Positions 1 through 7,089 of a stretch of DNA of 9,862 nt are shown in pieces. This stretch comes from Candidatus Bipolaricaulota bacterium. GTDB lineage: Bacteria > Bipolaricaulota > Bipolaricaulia > M55B111. Position 1 is the stretch's first letter. Every line of letters begins with the position of its first letter. The position numbers and the translations under genes are program-made. Location of the stretch: contig JAGXLQ010000035.1 of NCBI GenBank assembly GCA_018334595.1, forward strand, positions 1-9,862, written 5' to 3'. A model generated the notes under the pieces. That model was not told the DNA's origin. It saw only the letters and a program-made list of their open reading frames with translations, and did not search any database.

Positions 1-845
1 GGTACCCACCCGGAGAGACCATCAGAGGTAAAGTAGTCTCTATTACGGACTTCGGGGCATTTATTGAGCTTGAGGATGACGTTGAGGGCCTTATCCATAT
101 CTCCGAACTTTCTTGGGGATATCCCGAGGATCCTCACGAGGTCGTTGAGGAAGGAGAGGAAATCGAAGCCGAGGTCCTCGACGTAGACGAAGAGGAACAA
201 AGGATCAGCCTATCCGCCAGAAAGGCTCAGGAGGATCCGTGGGAGCACATCGAGGAACACTACGAGTCCGGCACTGAGATAACCGGAAAGGTCACCAAGG
301 TGACTGATTTCGGTGCCTTCATACAGCTGGAAGAAGGCGTCGAAGGCCTGGTGCACGTATCCGAGCTCTCCTGGGATCACGTCGACCACCCCAGCGACAT
401 GCTGTCCGAAGGCGACGTCGTGACGGCACAGGTACTGGAAGTGGACAAGCAAGATAGACGAATAAGCCTGAGTATCAAACAGGCCCAGAAGGATCCGTGG
501 CACGAGTTTCAGGAACTCTACTCGGTCGGAGCCAAGGTTAAGGGCGAAATATCGGAGATCAAGGACTTTGGAGCATTTATTAAAATCACGGACGACATCG
601 AAGGCCTGATCCACGTCTCCGAGATATCTCAGGACAACGTTGAGACGCCCCAGGATACCCTGAACGTAGGCGAAAAGGTCGAGGCAAAGATCATTGGGAT
701 CAATGACGAAAAACGACAAGTACGCCTCTCCATAAGGATTCTGCAAGAGGAATCCGGTACCAAGTCGTCGTCCGAGTCCAACAAGGACAACAGCGGGCAC
801 GAGACGATCTCGATGAGAGAACACCTGGAAGAAAAAGGGTTTTAG
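1..845 (+). CDS. rpsA: 30S ribosomal protein S1, C-terminal part (5' truncated by window edge)
   Basis: Ribosomal protein S1 binds mRNA on the 30S subunit and helps structured or weakly SD-led messages to initiate. The open frame enters from the left edge (first full codon at 3) and gives 280 visible residues. They contain three successive S1/OB-fold RNA-binding repeats at about visible residues 5-73, 91-159 and 176-244. Each repeat has the signature TDFGAFI or KDFGAFI followed by EGL(I/V)H(I/V)SE and ends in a R(I/V)SLS-type strand. The inter-repeat linkers (AQEDPW, AQKDPW) are the usual ones for S1. A hydrophilic Ser/Asn-rich tail follows, ending in MREHLEEKGF. At least one further N-terminal repeat is expected outside the window. 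An S1-domain paralogue cannot be excluded without the N-terminus, but the tandem repeats with S1-type linkers favour rpsA. plsY follows after 6 nt. Confidence 0.93.
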   Translation, partial: YPPGETIRGKVVSITDFGAFIELEDDVEGLIHISELSWGYPEDPHEVVEEGEEIEAEVLDVDEEEQRISLSARKAQEDPWEHIEEHYESGTEITGKVTKVTDFGAFIQLEEGVEGLVHVSELSWDHVDHPSDMLSEGDVVTAQVLEVDKQDRRISLSIKQAQKDPWHEFQELYSVGAKVKGEISEIKDFGAFIKITDDIEGLIHVSEISQDNVETPQDTLNVGEKVEAKIIGINDEKRQVRLSIRILQEESGTKSSSESNKDNSGHETISMREHLEEKGF

Positions 846-851
846 TTCTGG

Positions 852-1433
852 ATGGCGGGTCACCCAATCTACCTTGCCCTGATTGGACTGGGGGCTTACC
901 TGATTGGCGCAATACCGTTTAGCTATATCGTCCCCCGGGTGTTCGCGAGGAAGGATATCAGGGAATACGGCTCCGGTAACCCCGGAGCCTCCAACGTCGC
1001 CCGGGAATGCGGAAAGACCTATGGCGCCGCTTCCTTGCTGCTTGACGCAGGCAAGGGGGTTGTAGCAGTTTTCCTTGTAGCTCAGCTGCAGGCACCGCTG
1101 GCAATTGGAATTTCCGCTGTGCTCGGTCACGTTACAAGCCCTTTCCTCAACTTCTCCGGCGGCAAGGGAGTAGCCACATATCTTGGATGTATATTTTACA
1201 TTTCCTGGCCGGCCGGACTTATCTTCGCGGGGGTATGGACGGGCGCCCTGCTTATCTGGAATTACGCCGGTCTTAGTTCACTGCTGGCTGTCCTGACCGT
1301 TCCGGTAACGTTCTTCTTCTGTCAACTCAGCGTCACCTTGGTCTGGGCTTCAGTTGGGTCCGTCGCGCTTATCTACTTCACTCACCGGGGCAACATCCGG
1401 AGGATAGTCGAGGGAGAGGAAAACGTTATGTAG
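852..1433 (+). CDS. plsY: Acyl-phosphate:glycerol-3-phosphate acyltransferase PlsY
   Basis: PlsY is an integral membrane enzyme that transfers an acyl group from acyl-phosphate to glycerol-3-phosphate to make lysophosphatidic acid, the first step of phospholipid synthesis in most bacteria. At 193 residues it has the usual family length. The three cytoplasmic signature loops are visible: DIREYGSGNPGASNVAR (residues 35-51), GHVTSPFLNFSGGKGVAT (92-109, with the phosphate-binding GGKG) and HRGNIRRIVEGEE (178-190). Hydrophobic membrane segments lie between them, for example 6-30, 58-77, 83-99, 112-135 and 140-176. The ATG at 852 is 6 nt after the rpsA stop and has no strong Shine-Dalgarno site, so it is probably read through and coupled from rpsA. 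PlsX is not in the window. The start is the most upstream in-frame ATG after the rpsA stop. Confidence 0.95.
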   Translation: MAGHPIYLALIGLGAYLIGAIPFSYIVPRVFARKDIREYGSGNPGASNVARECGKTYGAASLLLDAGKGVVAVFLVAQLQAPLAIGISAVLGHVTSPFLNFSGGKGVATYLGCIFYISWPAGLIFAGVWTGALLIWNYAGLSSLLAVLTVPVTFFFCQLSVTLVWASVGSVALIYFTHRGNIRRIVEGEENVM

Positions 1434-1471
1434 GTGATGTTGACGTAATCGGAAGGCGGGAAGTGAATCCA

Positions 1472-1499
1472 TTGACCTGCAAGGGTTTGTTGGTATAAT
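1472..1499 (+). promoter_or_regulatory. Sigma70-type promoter with extended -10 for the tRNA pair
   Basis: A -35 element TTGACC (1472-1477) and a perfect -10 TATAAT (1494-1499) are separated by 16 bp. The -10 is preceded by TG at 1491-1492, which makes an extended -10 (TGGTATAAT). The predicted start near 1506 is about 22 nt upstream of tRNA-Gln. It lies between plsY and the tRNA genes, so the tRNAs need not depend on the rpsA-plsY transcript. This is a call from sequence match only. Confidence 0.8.
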
Positions 1500-1527
1500 T
1501 AAACGGTTTTTGGGAAGGTTAATATCT

Positions 1528-1601
1528 TGGGAGATCGTCTAATGGTAGGACGGCAGGTTCTGGACCTGCTAGTGGAGGTTCGAATCCTCCTCTCCCAGCC
1601 A
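1528..1601 (+). tRNA. tRNA-Gln (anticodon CTG)
   Basis: The 74 nt fold into a full cloverleaf. The acceptor stem is TGGGAGA/TCTCCCA (seven pairs, starting with the U1-A72 pair typical of bacterial tRNA-Gln). The D stem is GTCT/GGAC. The anticodon stem GCAGG/CCTGC closes the loop TTCTGGA, with CTG at positions 34-36. The variable loop is short (TAGT). The T arm is GGAGG-TTCGAAT-CCTCC. The discriminator is G and CCA is encoded at 1599-1601. It reads CAG codons. The CCA end directly abuts the next tRNA. Confidence 0.97.
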
Positions 1602-1677
1602 GGTCCCGTCGTCTAGCGGCCTAGGATATCGGGTTCTCATCCCGGCGACAGGGGTTCGAATCCCCTCGGGACTGCCA
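1602..1677 (+). tRNA. tRNA-Glu (anticodon CTC)
   Basis: The 76 nt fold into a cloverleaf. The acceptor stem is GGTCCCG/CGGGACT, with a G-U first pair. The D stem is GTCT/GGAT. The anticodon stem TCGGG/CCCGG closes the loop TTCTCAT, with anticodon CTC. The T arm is AGGGG-TTCGAAT-CCCCT. The discriminator is G and CCA is encoded at 1675-1677. It reads GAG codons. It begins on the base immediately after the CCA of tRNA-Gln, so the two are very probably one precursor. Charged tRNA-Glu is also the substrate of glutamyl-tRNA reductase in many bacteria, but nothing nearby points to that use. Confidence 0.97.
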
Positions 1678-1757
1678 ATTTTAACTATATGGTTTTTCGC
1701 CAGCAGGTTCTGAACTTGTAAACTGGTAAACCAACCTGGCCGTCATTCCTTCCACGC

Positions 1758-1786
1758 TTGAGACGAATCAGCCCCTATCGTAAAAT
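1758..1786 (+). promoter_or_regulatory. Sigma70-type promoter for ftsH
   Basis: TTGAGA (1758-1763) and TAAAAT (1781-1786) each match the consensus at five of six positions and are separated by the optimal 17 bp. The predicted start near 1793 leaves a leader of only about 18 nt before the TTG start of ftsH, just enough for the ribosome binding site. No sigma32-like heat-shock box is obvious, although ftsH is heat-inducible in some bacteria. The match is good but unproven. Confidence 0.65.
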
Positions 1787-1795
1787 TCCTGAGTT

Positions 1796-1804
1796 AAGAG
1801 GTGA
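1796..1804 (+). promoter_or_regulatory. Ribosome binding site that decides the TTG start of ftsH
   Basis: AAGAGGTGA is a near-complete match to the anti-SD complement. It sits 6 nt before the TTG at 1811, which supports that non-ATG start. The GTG inside the site (1801) is in another frame and is not a competing start for ftsH. Confidence 0.85.
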
Positions 1805-1810
1805 GTTTCC

Positions 1811-3721
1811 TTGACCGAGGACAACGATTTTGAACCACGAGAGCCAAACAGGAACGAAGACGAAGATAGAAAGGATTTAGACGACGAAAGGCCACAGTTC
1901 CAGCTCCCGAACAACAATAACAACAACTTTCGCAACATCGCGTTGATCGTTGGCGCGATCATCCTTTCTCTGATCTTGTTTCAGACCCTGTTTAACTCCC
2001 CGATCGACGAAACAGAGATCACGTACAGTCAGTTTCTTCAGCAAGTCGAGCAGGGCAGCATTGCCAAGGTAACCATAAAAGCTGGATTAATTCAGGGAAC
2101 GTATGCCAACGGGGGAAACTTTGTCACCAGGGGGCCGACCGACGCCACTAGTTACCTCGATGAGCTCAAGAGTCAGGGGGTGGAAGTCGAATTCAAGGAG
2201 GCTTCTGAGGGAAACTGGTTCTTCTCTCTGTTGATATCCTTACTACCCGTGTTGCTCATCATCGGCCTCTGGGTCTTTATGATGAGAAGGATGCAGGGTA
2301 ACAACGCACTAAACTTCGGCAAGAGCCAGGCTAACCTGGTAAACAAGGAATTCAGCGACGTCTCCTTCGACGACTTTGCCGGCGTGGAAGAGGTCAAAGA
2401 GGAGGTAGAGGAGATAGTTGAATACCTGAGAAAACCGGAGAGGTTTAAGAAACTCGGTGCAGAAGTGCCCAAGGGTATGATATTGGTCGGACCGCCGGGC
2501 ACGGGCAAGACCCTCCTGTCAAGGGCGATCGCCGGTGAGGCAGACGTACCCTTCTATCAAACTAGTGGGTCGAACTTCGTCGAGATGTTCGTCGGAGTCG
2601 GTGCCTCAAGGGTAAGAAACATGTTCAAACAGGCGAAGGAGAACGCCCCGTCGATCATATTCATCGACGAGCTGGACGCGATAGGTCGTAAGCGTGGTGC
2701 TGGCCTTGGAGGCGGCCACGACGAGAGAGAGCAAACACTCAACGAATTGCTCTCGGAGATGGACGGGTTCGATGCCAACGAGGGAGTAATAATTCTCGCG
2801 GCGACAAACCGCCCCGACGTTCTCGATCCGGCCCTGTTACGGCCGGGCAGGTTTGACCGCAAGATCACCGTCCCCGGCCCTGATATCAAAGGGAGAGAAG
2901 AGATCCTTAAGGTACACACCAAGAACAAGAAGCTGGCTGACGACGTCGAGCTTTCCGTCCTCGCGAGAAGGACGCCGGGCTTCGTCGGAGCCGACCTGGA
3001 GAACCTTGCTAACGAGGCAGCCCTACTCGCCGGACGGCGAGACAAGGAGGTCGTGGAGATGACCGATTTCGAGGAATCAATAGACAGGGTCCTCGCCGGA
3101 GTGAAGCGGAAGGGGATGGCCATCAGCAATGAGGAGAAGGAGAAGATCGCTTACCACGAAAGCGGGCACGCCATAATTGGGAAGCTTCTTCCCAATGCCG
3201 ATCCTGTGCACAAGATTTCCATCATACCGCGAACTCAAGGCGCACTCGGCTTCACCCTCCAATTACCGCTGGAGGAAAAGTTTCTCGCATCCAAGTCGGA
3301 ACTATTGGACAAGATAACCACGCTGCTCGGTGGAAGGACTGCCGAGGAATTGATATACAACGATATTACGACCGGCGCACAAGACGACTTCAAGAAGGCA
3401 ACTGATATCGCAAAACGGATGGTAATGCAATACGGCATGAGCGAAGAGATAGGGCCGATAAACCTCGGACGGGAGAACGGAAACGTCTTCCTTGGCGAAG
3501 AGATAGTTAAAAGCAACGAGCACTCCGAGGAGGTTTCATCCCTCGTAGATCGCGAAATCCGGAGAATTGTGGAGGGTTGCCACGACAAAGCCCGGGAGAT
3601 CCTCCAAGACAACAAGGTAATACTCGATGAGCTCAAGAACAAGCTGATACAACAAGAGGAGCTCGAGGGGGACGAGCTTGACGAGATACTCGACCAAGCG
3701 GCACTTCCCGCTAGCCCATAA
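1811..3721 (+). CDS. ftsH: ATP-dependent membrane zinc metalloprotease FtsH
   Basis: FtsH is a hexameric AAA+ protease of the inner membrane that extracts and degrades misassembled membrane proteins and some cytosolic regulators. The 636-residue product has TM1 at about 43-61, an extracytoplasmic domain at 62-136 and TM2 at 137-158. The AAA module has Walker A GPPGTGKT (227-234), pore motif MFVGVG (259-264), Walker B IIFIDELDA (282-290) and the second region of homology at 332-350 with arginine fingers R344 and R347. The peptidase domain has the zinc site HESGH (449-453), with the third ligand probably D526 in GAQDDFKKAT. All catalytic residues are present. The N-terminus is unusual: about 30 strongly acidic residues and a run of six Asn (34-39) precede TM1, where many FtsH proteins have only a few residues. 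It starts with TTG behind a strong SD, has its own candidate promoter, and ends 6 nt before dxr. Confidence 0.98.
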   Translation: MTEDNDFEPREPNRNEDEDRKDLDDERPQFQLPNNNNNNFRNIALIVGAIILSLILFQTLFNSPIDETEITYSQFLQQVEQGSIAKVTIKAGLIQGTYANGGNFVTRGPTDATSYLDELKSQGVEVEFKEASEGNWFFSLLISLLPVLLIIGLWVFMMRRMQGNNALNFGKSQANLVNKEFSDVSFDDFAGVEEVKEEVEEIVEYLRKPERFKKLGAEVPKGMILVGPPGTGKTLLSRAIAGEADVPFYQTSGSNFVEMFVGVGASRVRNMFKQAKENAPSIIFIDELDAIGRKRGAGLGGGHDEREQTLNELLSEMDGFDANEGVIILAATNRPDVLDPALLRPGRFDRKITVPGPDIKGREEILKVHTKNKKLADDVELSVLARRTPGFVGADLENLANEAALLAGRRDKEVVEMTDFEESIDRVLAGVKRKGMAISNEEKEKIAYHESGHAIIGKLLPNADPVHKISIIPRTQGALGFTLQLPLEEKFLASKSELLDKITTLLGGRTAEELIYNDITTGAQDDFKKATDIAKRMVMQYGMSEEIGPINLGRENGNVFLGEEIVKSNEHSEEVSSLVDREIRRIVEGCHDKAREILQDNKVILDELKNKLIQQEELEGDELDEILDQAALPASP

Positions 3722-3727
3722 ATTCAA

Positions 3728-4924
3728 ATGAAAAGAGATATTACAATCCTCGGCTCGACGGGCTCTATTGGTACTCAGACTCTGGAAGTAATATCTGAGC
3801 TGGAATCCAGCCGCGATCACGAATTCAACGTGATCGCCCTGGCGTGCGGATCGAATTTGCAACTTCTTGACGAACAGGTCGGGAGGTTTGAACCAGAGCT
3901 CGTCTGCGTGAAGAACGAGGAACTGCAGGGCAAAGCCCTGACACAACTCCCCGACTCCACCAGGGTCCTCTCCGGCCCCGATGGATTAAAGGAGATAGCC
4001 GCCCTACCAGCAACCGACCTTCTCGTAAATGCCCTCGTCGGTTTTATCGGATTAGAACCCACTCTGGCCGGTATCAGAGCAGGAAAGAAGATCCTACTGG
4101 CGAACAAGGAGTCGCTGGTCGTGGGGGGCGAGTTGGTCGAGAGGGAGCTGGAGAAGGGTTCGGCGACCATATTACCGATCGACAGCGAGCACAATGCAAT
4201 ATTTCAAGCCCTGCAAGCGGGGCAATCGGATGAGGTTAAGAGGTTGATCATCACCGCCTCCGGCGGACCGTTCCTGGATACACCGATTGAAGAAATCGCC
4301 GACGCCACTCCGGAAGAGGCGTTAAACCATCCAAATTGGGATATGGGAAACCGCATTACCTGCGATTCAGCCACAATGGTGAACAAAGGACTTGAGGTCA
4401 TCGAAGCTCACTGGTTGTTCGGCCTCCCCTACGAAAGAATTGACGCCGTGATTCACCCACAATCCTTCGTCCATTCGCTGGTGGAGTACAGGGACGGCTC
4501 GATCATCGCCGAGATGGGAGACCCGGACATGAGGGTCCCGATTCAGTACACCCTTACCTATCCGGACAGGTACCCAAACGACTACCACAAGAGCACCCTT
4601 GCCGAGGTCCGCCGCCTGGACTTCCGCGAACTGGAGGAAGAGAGATACCCTGCCTTCAAAGCAGTCGTCGAGGCAGGCGAGGCGGGTGGTAACCGGCCGG
4701 CAGCAGTTAACGGAGCGGACGAGGCGTTGATCAAGCTGTTCCTCGACGAAAAAATCCGCTTCGGAGACATTGCCACGGGACTGAACTTGATACTTGACGC
4801 CGTTTCGCCCGTCGAAGAACCGACCCTTAAGGACTTAAGAGAAACTGACGAATGGGCGAGAAATAGTGTAAACCGGTTTTACGAGGAAGGCAAAATAGGT
4901 TTTCCACGGGGGGAAGAATTATAG
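3728..4924 (+). CDS. dxr: 1-deoxy-D-xylulose 5-phosphate reductoisomerase
   Basis: Dxr (IspC) is a cytosolic enzyme that rearranges and reduces DXP with NADPH to 2-C-methyl-D-erythritol 4-phosphate, the committed step of the MEP isoprenoid pathway and the target of fosmidomycin. The 398-residue product has the family's usual length. It shows the NADPH loop GSTGSIG (9-15), LLANKESLV (123-131), metal ligands D152 and E154 in IDSEHN, the substrate loop ITASGGPF (175-182), and HPNWDMG (201-207). NKGLE (219-223) carries the third metal ligand E223, and VIHPQSFVHS is at 241-250. The helical C-terminal domain is complete. The ATG is 6 nt after the ftsH stop with no visible Shine-Dalgarno (upstream bases CCCATAAATTCAA), so translation is likely coupled to ftsH. 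The next gene starts 1 nt after its stop. The common neighbour rseP is absent here. Confidence 0.97.
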   Translation: MKRDITILGSTGSIGTQTLEVISELESSRDHEFNVIALACGSNLQLLDEQVGRFEPELVCVKNEELQGKALTQLPDSTRVLSGPDGLKEIAALPATDLLVNALVGFIGLEPTLAGIRAGKKILLANKESLVVGGELVERELEKGSATILPIDSEHNAIFQALQAGQSDEVKRLIITASGGPFLDTPIEEIADATPEEALNHPNWDMGNRITCDSATMVNKGLEVIEAHWLFGLPYERIDAVIHPQSFVHSLVEYRDGSIIAEMGDPDMRVPIQYTLTYPDRYPNDYHKSTLAEVRRLDFRELEEERYPAFKAVVEAGEAGGNRPAAVNGADEALIKLFLDEKIRFGDIATGLNLILDAVSPVEEPTLKDLRETDEWARNSVNRFYEEGKIGFPRGEEL

Positions 4925-4925
4925 C

Positions 4926-5558
4926 ATGGCGAAGACATGTGTCTACTGTAACGAGCGGCCAGGAAAGAGGGAGTGCCCCGCCCTGGGAGGGTTAATCTGC
5001 CCTATCTGCTGTGGAGAAAGCAGGGGAGTGGAGATCAAGTGCCCCACGGATTGCCGTTACTTCCAGAGGGGGGAGGAGTTCCAGCAGGAAAAACGCTCCG
5101 AACCCTACAGGGAGGCGTGGTTCGAGAAGAACAGTGAAGTCCTGGAAGGGGAAAATCACAGGTTGCTTAACGCCCTGGCCCTGGTCGAGAGCCTCGTTTA
5201 CTTTTACTACGAGGAGGACCAGTTGCTTACGGACGACCGCCTGATAACGGGGCTATCCGAGCTGGAGAAGCGCTTCAAACCAATAGAGGTGCCAACCCAG
5301 AACCTGGAACTAACCGAGTTCGTCGACGATGCACTTGTCAAAGCCATCGAGGCGGGCAGGTTGACGGAGGAGCAAATAAGGGAAGCGCTCTCCAGGACCA
5401 TCGAAGTCGCCAGGGACTTTTCTGACGGCTCACGCGGTCTAGTCCAGGGCTTGACGGGTCGGGTAAAAGAGGACTACAACCTCCCTGACGAACATAACAT
5501 GGACGAGGGGCAGCGCGGGGAATCGTTAATCACGACCCCCGACCAGCTTAACCGTTAA
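4926..5558 (+). CDS. Uncharacterised protein with an N-terminal Cys-rich, probably metal-binding, motif
   Basis: I cannot name this 210-residue protein. Residues 5-43 hold nine cysteines: C5 and C8 (CVYC), C17, C25/C28/C29 (CPICC), then C39 and C43 (CPTDC). The arrangement CPALGGLICPICCGESRGV...I.CP.DC looks like a compact zinc or iron-sulfur site and resembles a Cys-rich segment I associate with hypothetical proteins of several phyla; that is memory, not a search. The remainder (about 50-185) is charged and predicted helical, with no membrane segment or signal peptide, followed by a polar tail. The ATG lies 1 nt after the dxr stop, behind a purine-rich GGGGGGAAG at 4908-4916, so it is almost certainly translated with dxr. 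Its job in the ftsH-dxr unit cannot be read from sequence. Regulatory, RNA-binding or cluster-binding roles are all open. Confidence 0.85.
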   Translation: MAKTCVYCNERPGKRECPALGGLICPICCGESRGVEIKCPTDCRYFQRGEEFQQEKRSEPYREAWFEKNSEVLEGENHRLLNALALVESLVYFYYEEDQLLTDDRLITGLSELEKRFKPIEVPTQNLELTEFVDDALVKAIEAGRLTEEQIREALSRTIEVARDFSDGSRGLVQGLTGRVKEDYNLPDEHNMDEGQRGESLITTPDQLNR

Positions 5559-5563
5559 CGGTT
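5550..5563. repeat. 14-bp perfect palindrome at the convergent junction
   Basis: AACCGTTAACGGTT is its own reverse complement. It spans the TAA stop of the Cys-rich gene and most of the 10-bp gap to the stop of murJ. There is no loop and no T-tract on either strand, so it is not a normal intrinsic terminator. It may be chance, a protein-binding site, or a weak bidirectional end. Confidence 0.5.
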
Positions 5564-5568
5564 GCGAG

Positions 5569-7089
5569 CTAGTCTCCAATCCTAACTATCTCCTCAATAA
5601 ACGTCTCCTTTAATCCAACTGCAAGGCTTGCGAGGATGTACGCCAACAGCCCGGCGAGGATCGTCCCGGCCACGAGGAGAAACTCGTTCTCTACGGGAAA
5701 GAAGTCCCTGACTCCGACCACGGCTAACCCCATCATCACGGCCGCCAGCAGAACTTTCCCGACGAACTTTACATCCGGGAAGAATTCCTTTAACCCCGTC
5801 TTGAACCGAAAGGCCACGAACAACAGGACTCCATTGACGAGACCGCTCACTCCAGTCGCGAGGGCGAGGCCGCCAACTTCCATCGGGCCGACGAGAAGCA
5901 GGTCGAGTGCCACGTTTACCCCTACCGCAATTACCCCGATGATCACCGGAGTTTTCGTGTCCTTCGTCGAATAGAAAGCCCTGGTAAACAGGGTCACAAA
6001 GCTATAACCTATCAAACCTATCAGGTAGAGGTCGAGGACGTGAGCGGTCATTAGGGTATCGGAGGGCAGGAAATTCCTGTGCTCGAACAAAAGCTTTATC
6101 ACCGGCTTGCCCAGCAAAAAGAGGCCGAGGGTGGCGGGACAGATTATCAGCAAGGAGAACTTCACCCCCCTGTTCAACATGCTTGAAAACCCATCCCTGT
6201 CTCCGCCAACCCACTTCTCGGACAGCCGAGGAAGTATGGCGGAAGATATAGCGACCGCGAACAGTCCCAGGGGAAGCTGAAACAGGCGGTTCGCGTACTG
6301 CAGGGCGGAGACCGAGCCCGCCGTCAGGTGGGAGGCAAGCTTGTTGTCGACGAGAACGTTGACCTGCATCGCGATCAGGCCGATTACCACGGGCAACATC
6401 ATCCGGGCTGCCCGCTTAATGCCCGGGTGGACTGGAAAGACGTTTCCGGACCAGACGAAACCGTTCCTTCTCAAGTAAGGGACCTGAAAGACCAGCTGGC
6501 CAAAGCCACCTATCAAGACTCCGACGGCCAGGCCAAAAACCGGCCTGGCAAAGAACCTGCCGACGTAGATCGCTCCGACGATTACTCCGAGGTTGAAGAA
6601 GACGGGAGCAAAGGAGGGCGCGAAGAAGGACTTCCGGGACTTCAATATCCCCATTATCAGAGCAGCAAAACCGATGATGCCAATAAACGGAAATATTACC
6701 CTCGTCAACTCTATCGTGAGCTGCTGCTGATCGGGGGAGAACCCGGATGCGAGAAAGGGGACGAAGTAGGGGGCGAGCAGTATTCCACCCGCGACAATAA
6801 ACGGGAAGGCGATCAACGCCAGGTTAAACGCGTTGGAGGCCATCTTCTTTGCCTCTTCCCTGTTCGTCTGGAGATAACCCGTATATACCGGAATAAAGGA
6901 CAGCGCGAGGGCACCTTCCCCAAGCAGCCTCCTCAGAAAATGGGGTATGTAAAATGCAATTAGATAGGAATCATAGGCGGGCCCCGCTCCAAATCTGTCG
7001 GCAATGACGACGTCACGGAATAGGCCAAACACCCTGGAGGCAGCTGTGGCCGCCGCAATTATTAATACGTCCCTGGCAAACCTTTTCAT
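5569..7089 (-). CDS. murJ: Lipid II flippase MurJ (MviN family)
   Basis: MurJ moves undecaprenyl-linked peptidoglycan precursor (lipid II) across the cytoplasmic membrane. The product has 506 residues, the usual length, and is hydrophobic throughout, consistent with the family's 14 membrane helices. Family residues visible include R19 and R25-D26 in ASRVFGLFRD, the loop FLRRLLGEGAL (51-61) with R53, R54 and E58, and R268 in YANRLFQLPLG (265-275). These correspond to charged residues lining the central cavity in characterised MurJ. The ATG start overlaps the stop of the upstream gene by one base (TGATG on the - strand). The bases before it are pyrimidine-rich (TCGTTCC) with no SD, so translation depends on coupling. 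It ends 10 bp from the convergent Cys-rich gene. An oligosaccharide exporter of the wider MOP superfamily is the alternative, but the motifs favour MurJ. Confidence 0.95.
   Translation of the reverse strand: MKRFARDVLIIAAATAASRVFGLFRDVVIADRFGAGPAYDSYLIAFYIPHFLRRLLGEGALALSFIPVYTGYLQTNREEAKKMASNAFNLALIAFPFIVAGGILLAPYFVPFLASGFSPDQQQLTIELTRVIFPFIGIIGFAALIMGILKSRKSFFAPSFAPVFFNLGVIVGAIYVGRFFARPVFGLAVGVLIGGFGQLVFQVPYLRRNGFVWSGNVFPVHPGIKRAARMMLPVVIGLIAMQVNVLVDNKLASHLTAGSVSALQYANRLFQLPLGLFAVAISSAILPRLSEKWVGGDRDGFSSMLNRGVKFSLLIICPATLGLFLLGKPVIKLLFEHRNFLPSDTLMTAHVLDLYLIGLIGYSFVTLFTRAFYSTKDTKTPVIIGVIAVGVNVALDLLLVGPMEVGGLALATGVSGLVNGVLLFVAFRFKTGLKEFFPDVKFVGKVLLAAVMMGLAVVGVRDFFPVENEFLLVAGTILAGLLAYILASLAVGLKETFIEEIVRIGD

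Noticed and set aside
1..845. Tandem DNA repeats in the S1 gene as a repeat array
   Set aside because: They are diverged protein-domain repeats of S1, not a nucleotide repeat element.
210..1130. Long - strand open frame of 306 codons across rpsA and plsY
   Set aside because: It is antisense to two well-supported genes and mirrors the S1 repeats; no recognisable domain and no SD.
1700..1742. Imperfect inverted repeat (GCCA-GGTT against AACCTGGC) after the tRNAs as a terminator
   Set aside because: The stem has a 3-nt bulge and a large loop, and no T-tract follows, so it is not a credible intrinsic terminator.
2557..3129. Antisense open frame of 190 codons within ftsH
   Set aside because: Ser/Arg-rich translation typical of an antisense shadow of an AAA domain; no independent support.
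6328..6963. Long + strand open frame of 211 codons within murJ
   Set aside because: It lies wholly antisense to murJ, its product is a low-complexity charged sequence with no family motif, and it follows from the codon bias of the opposite strand.
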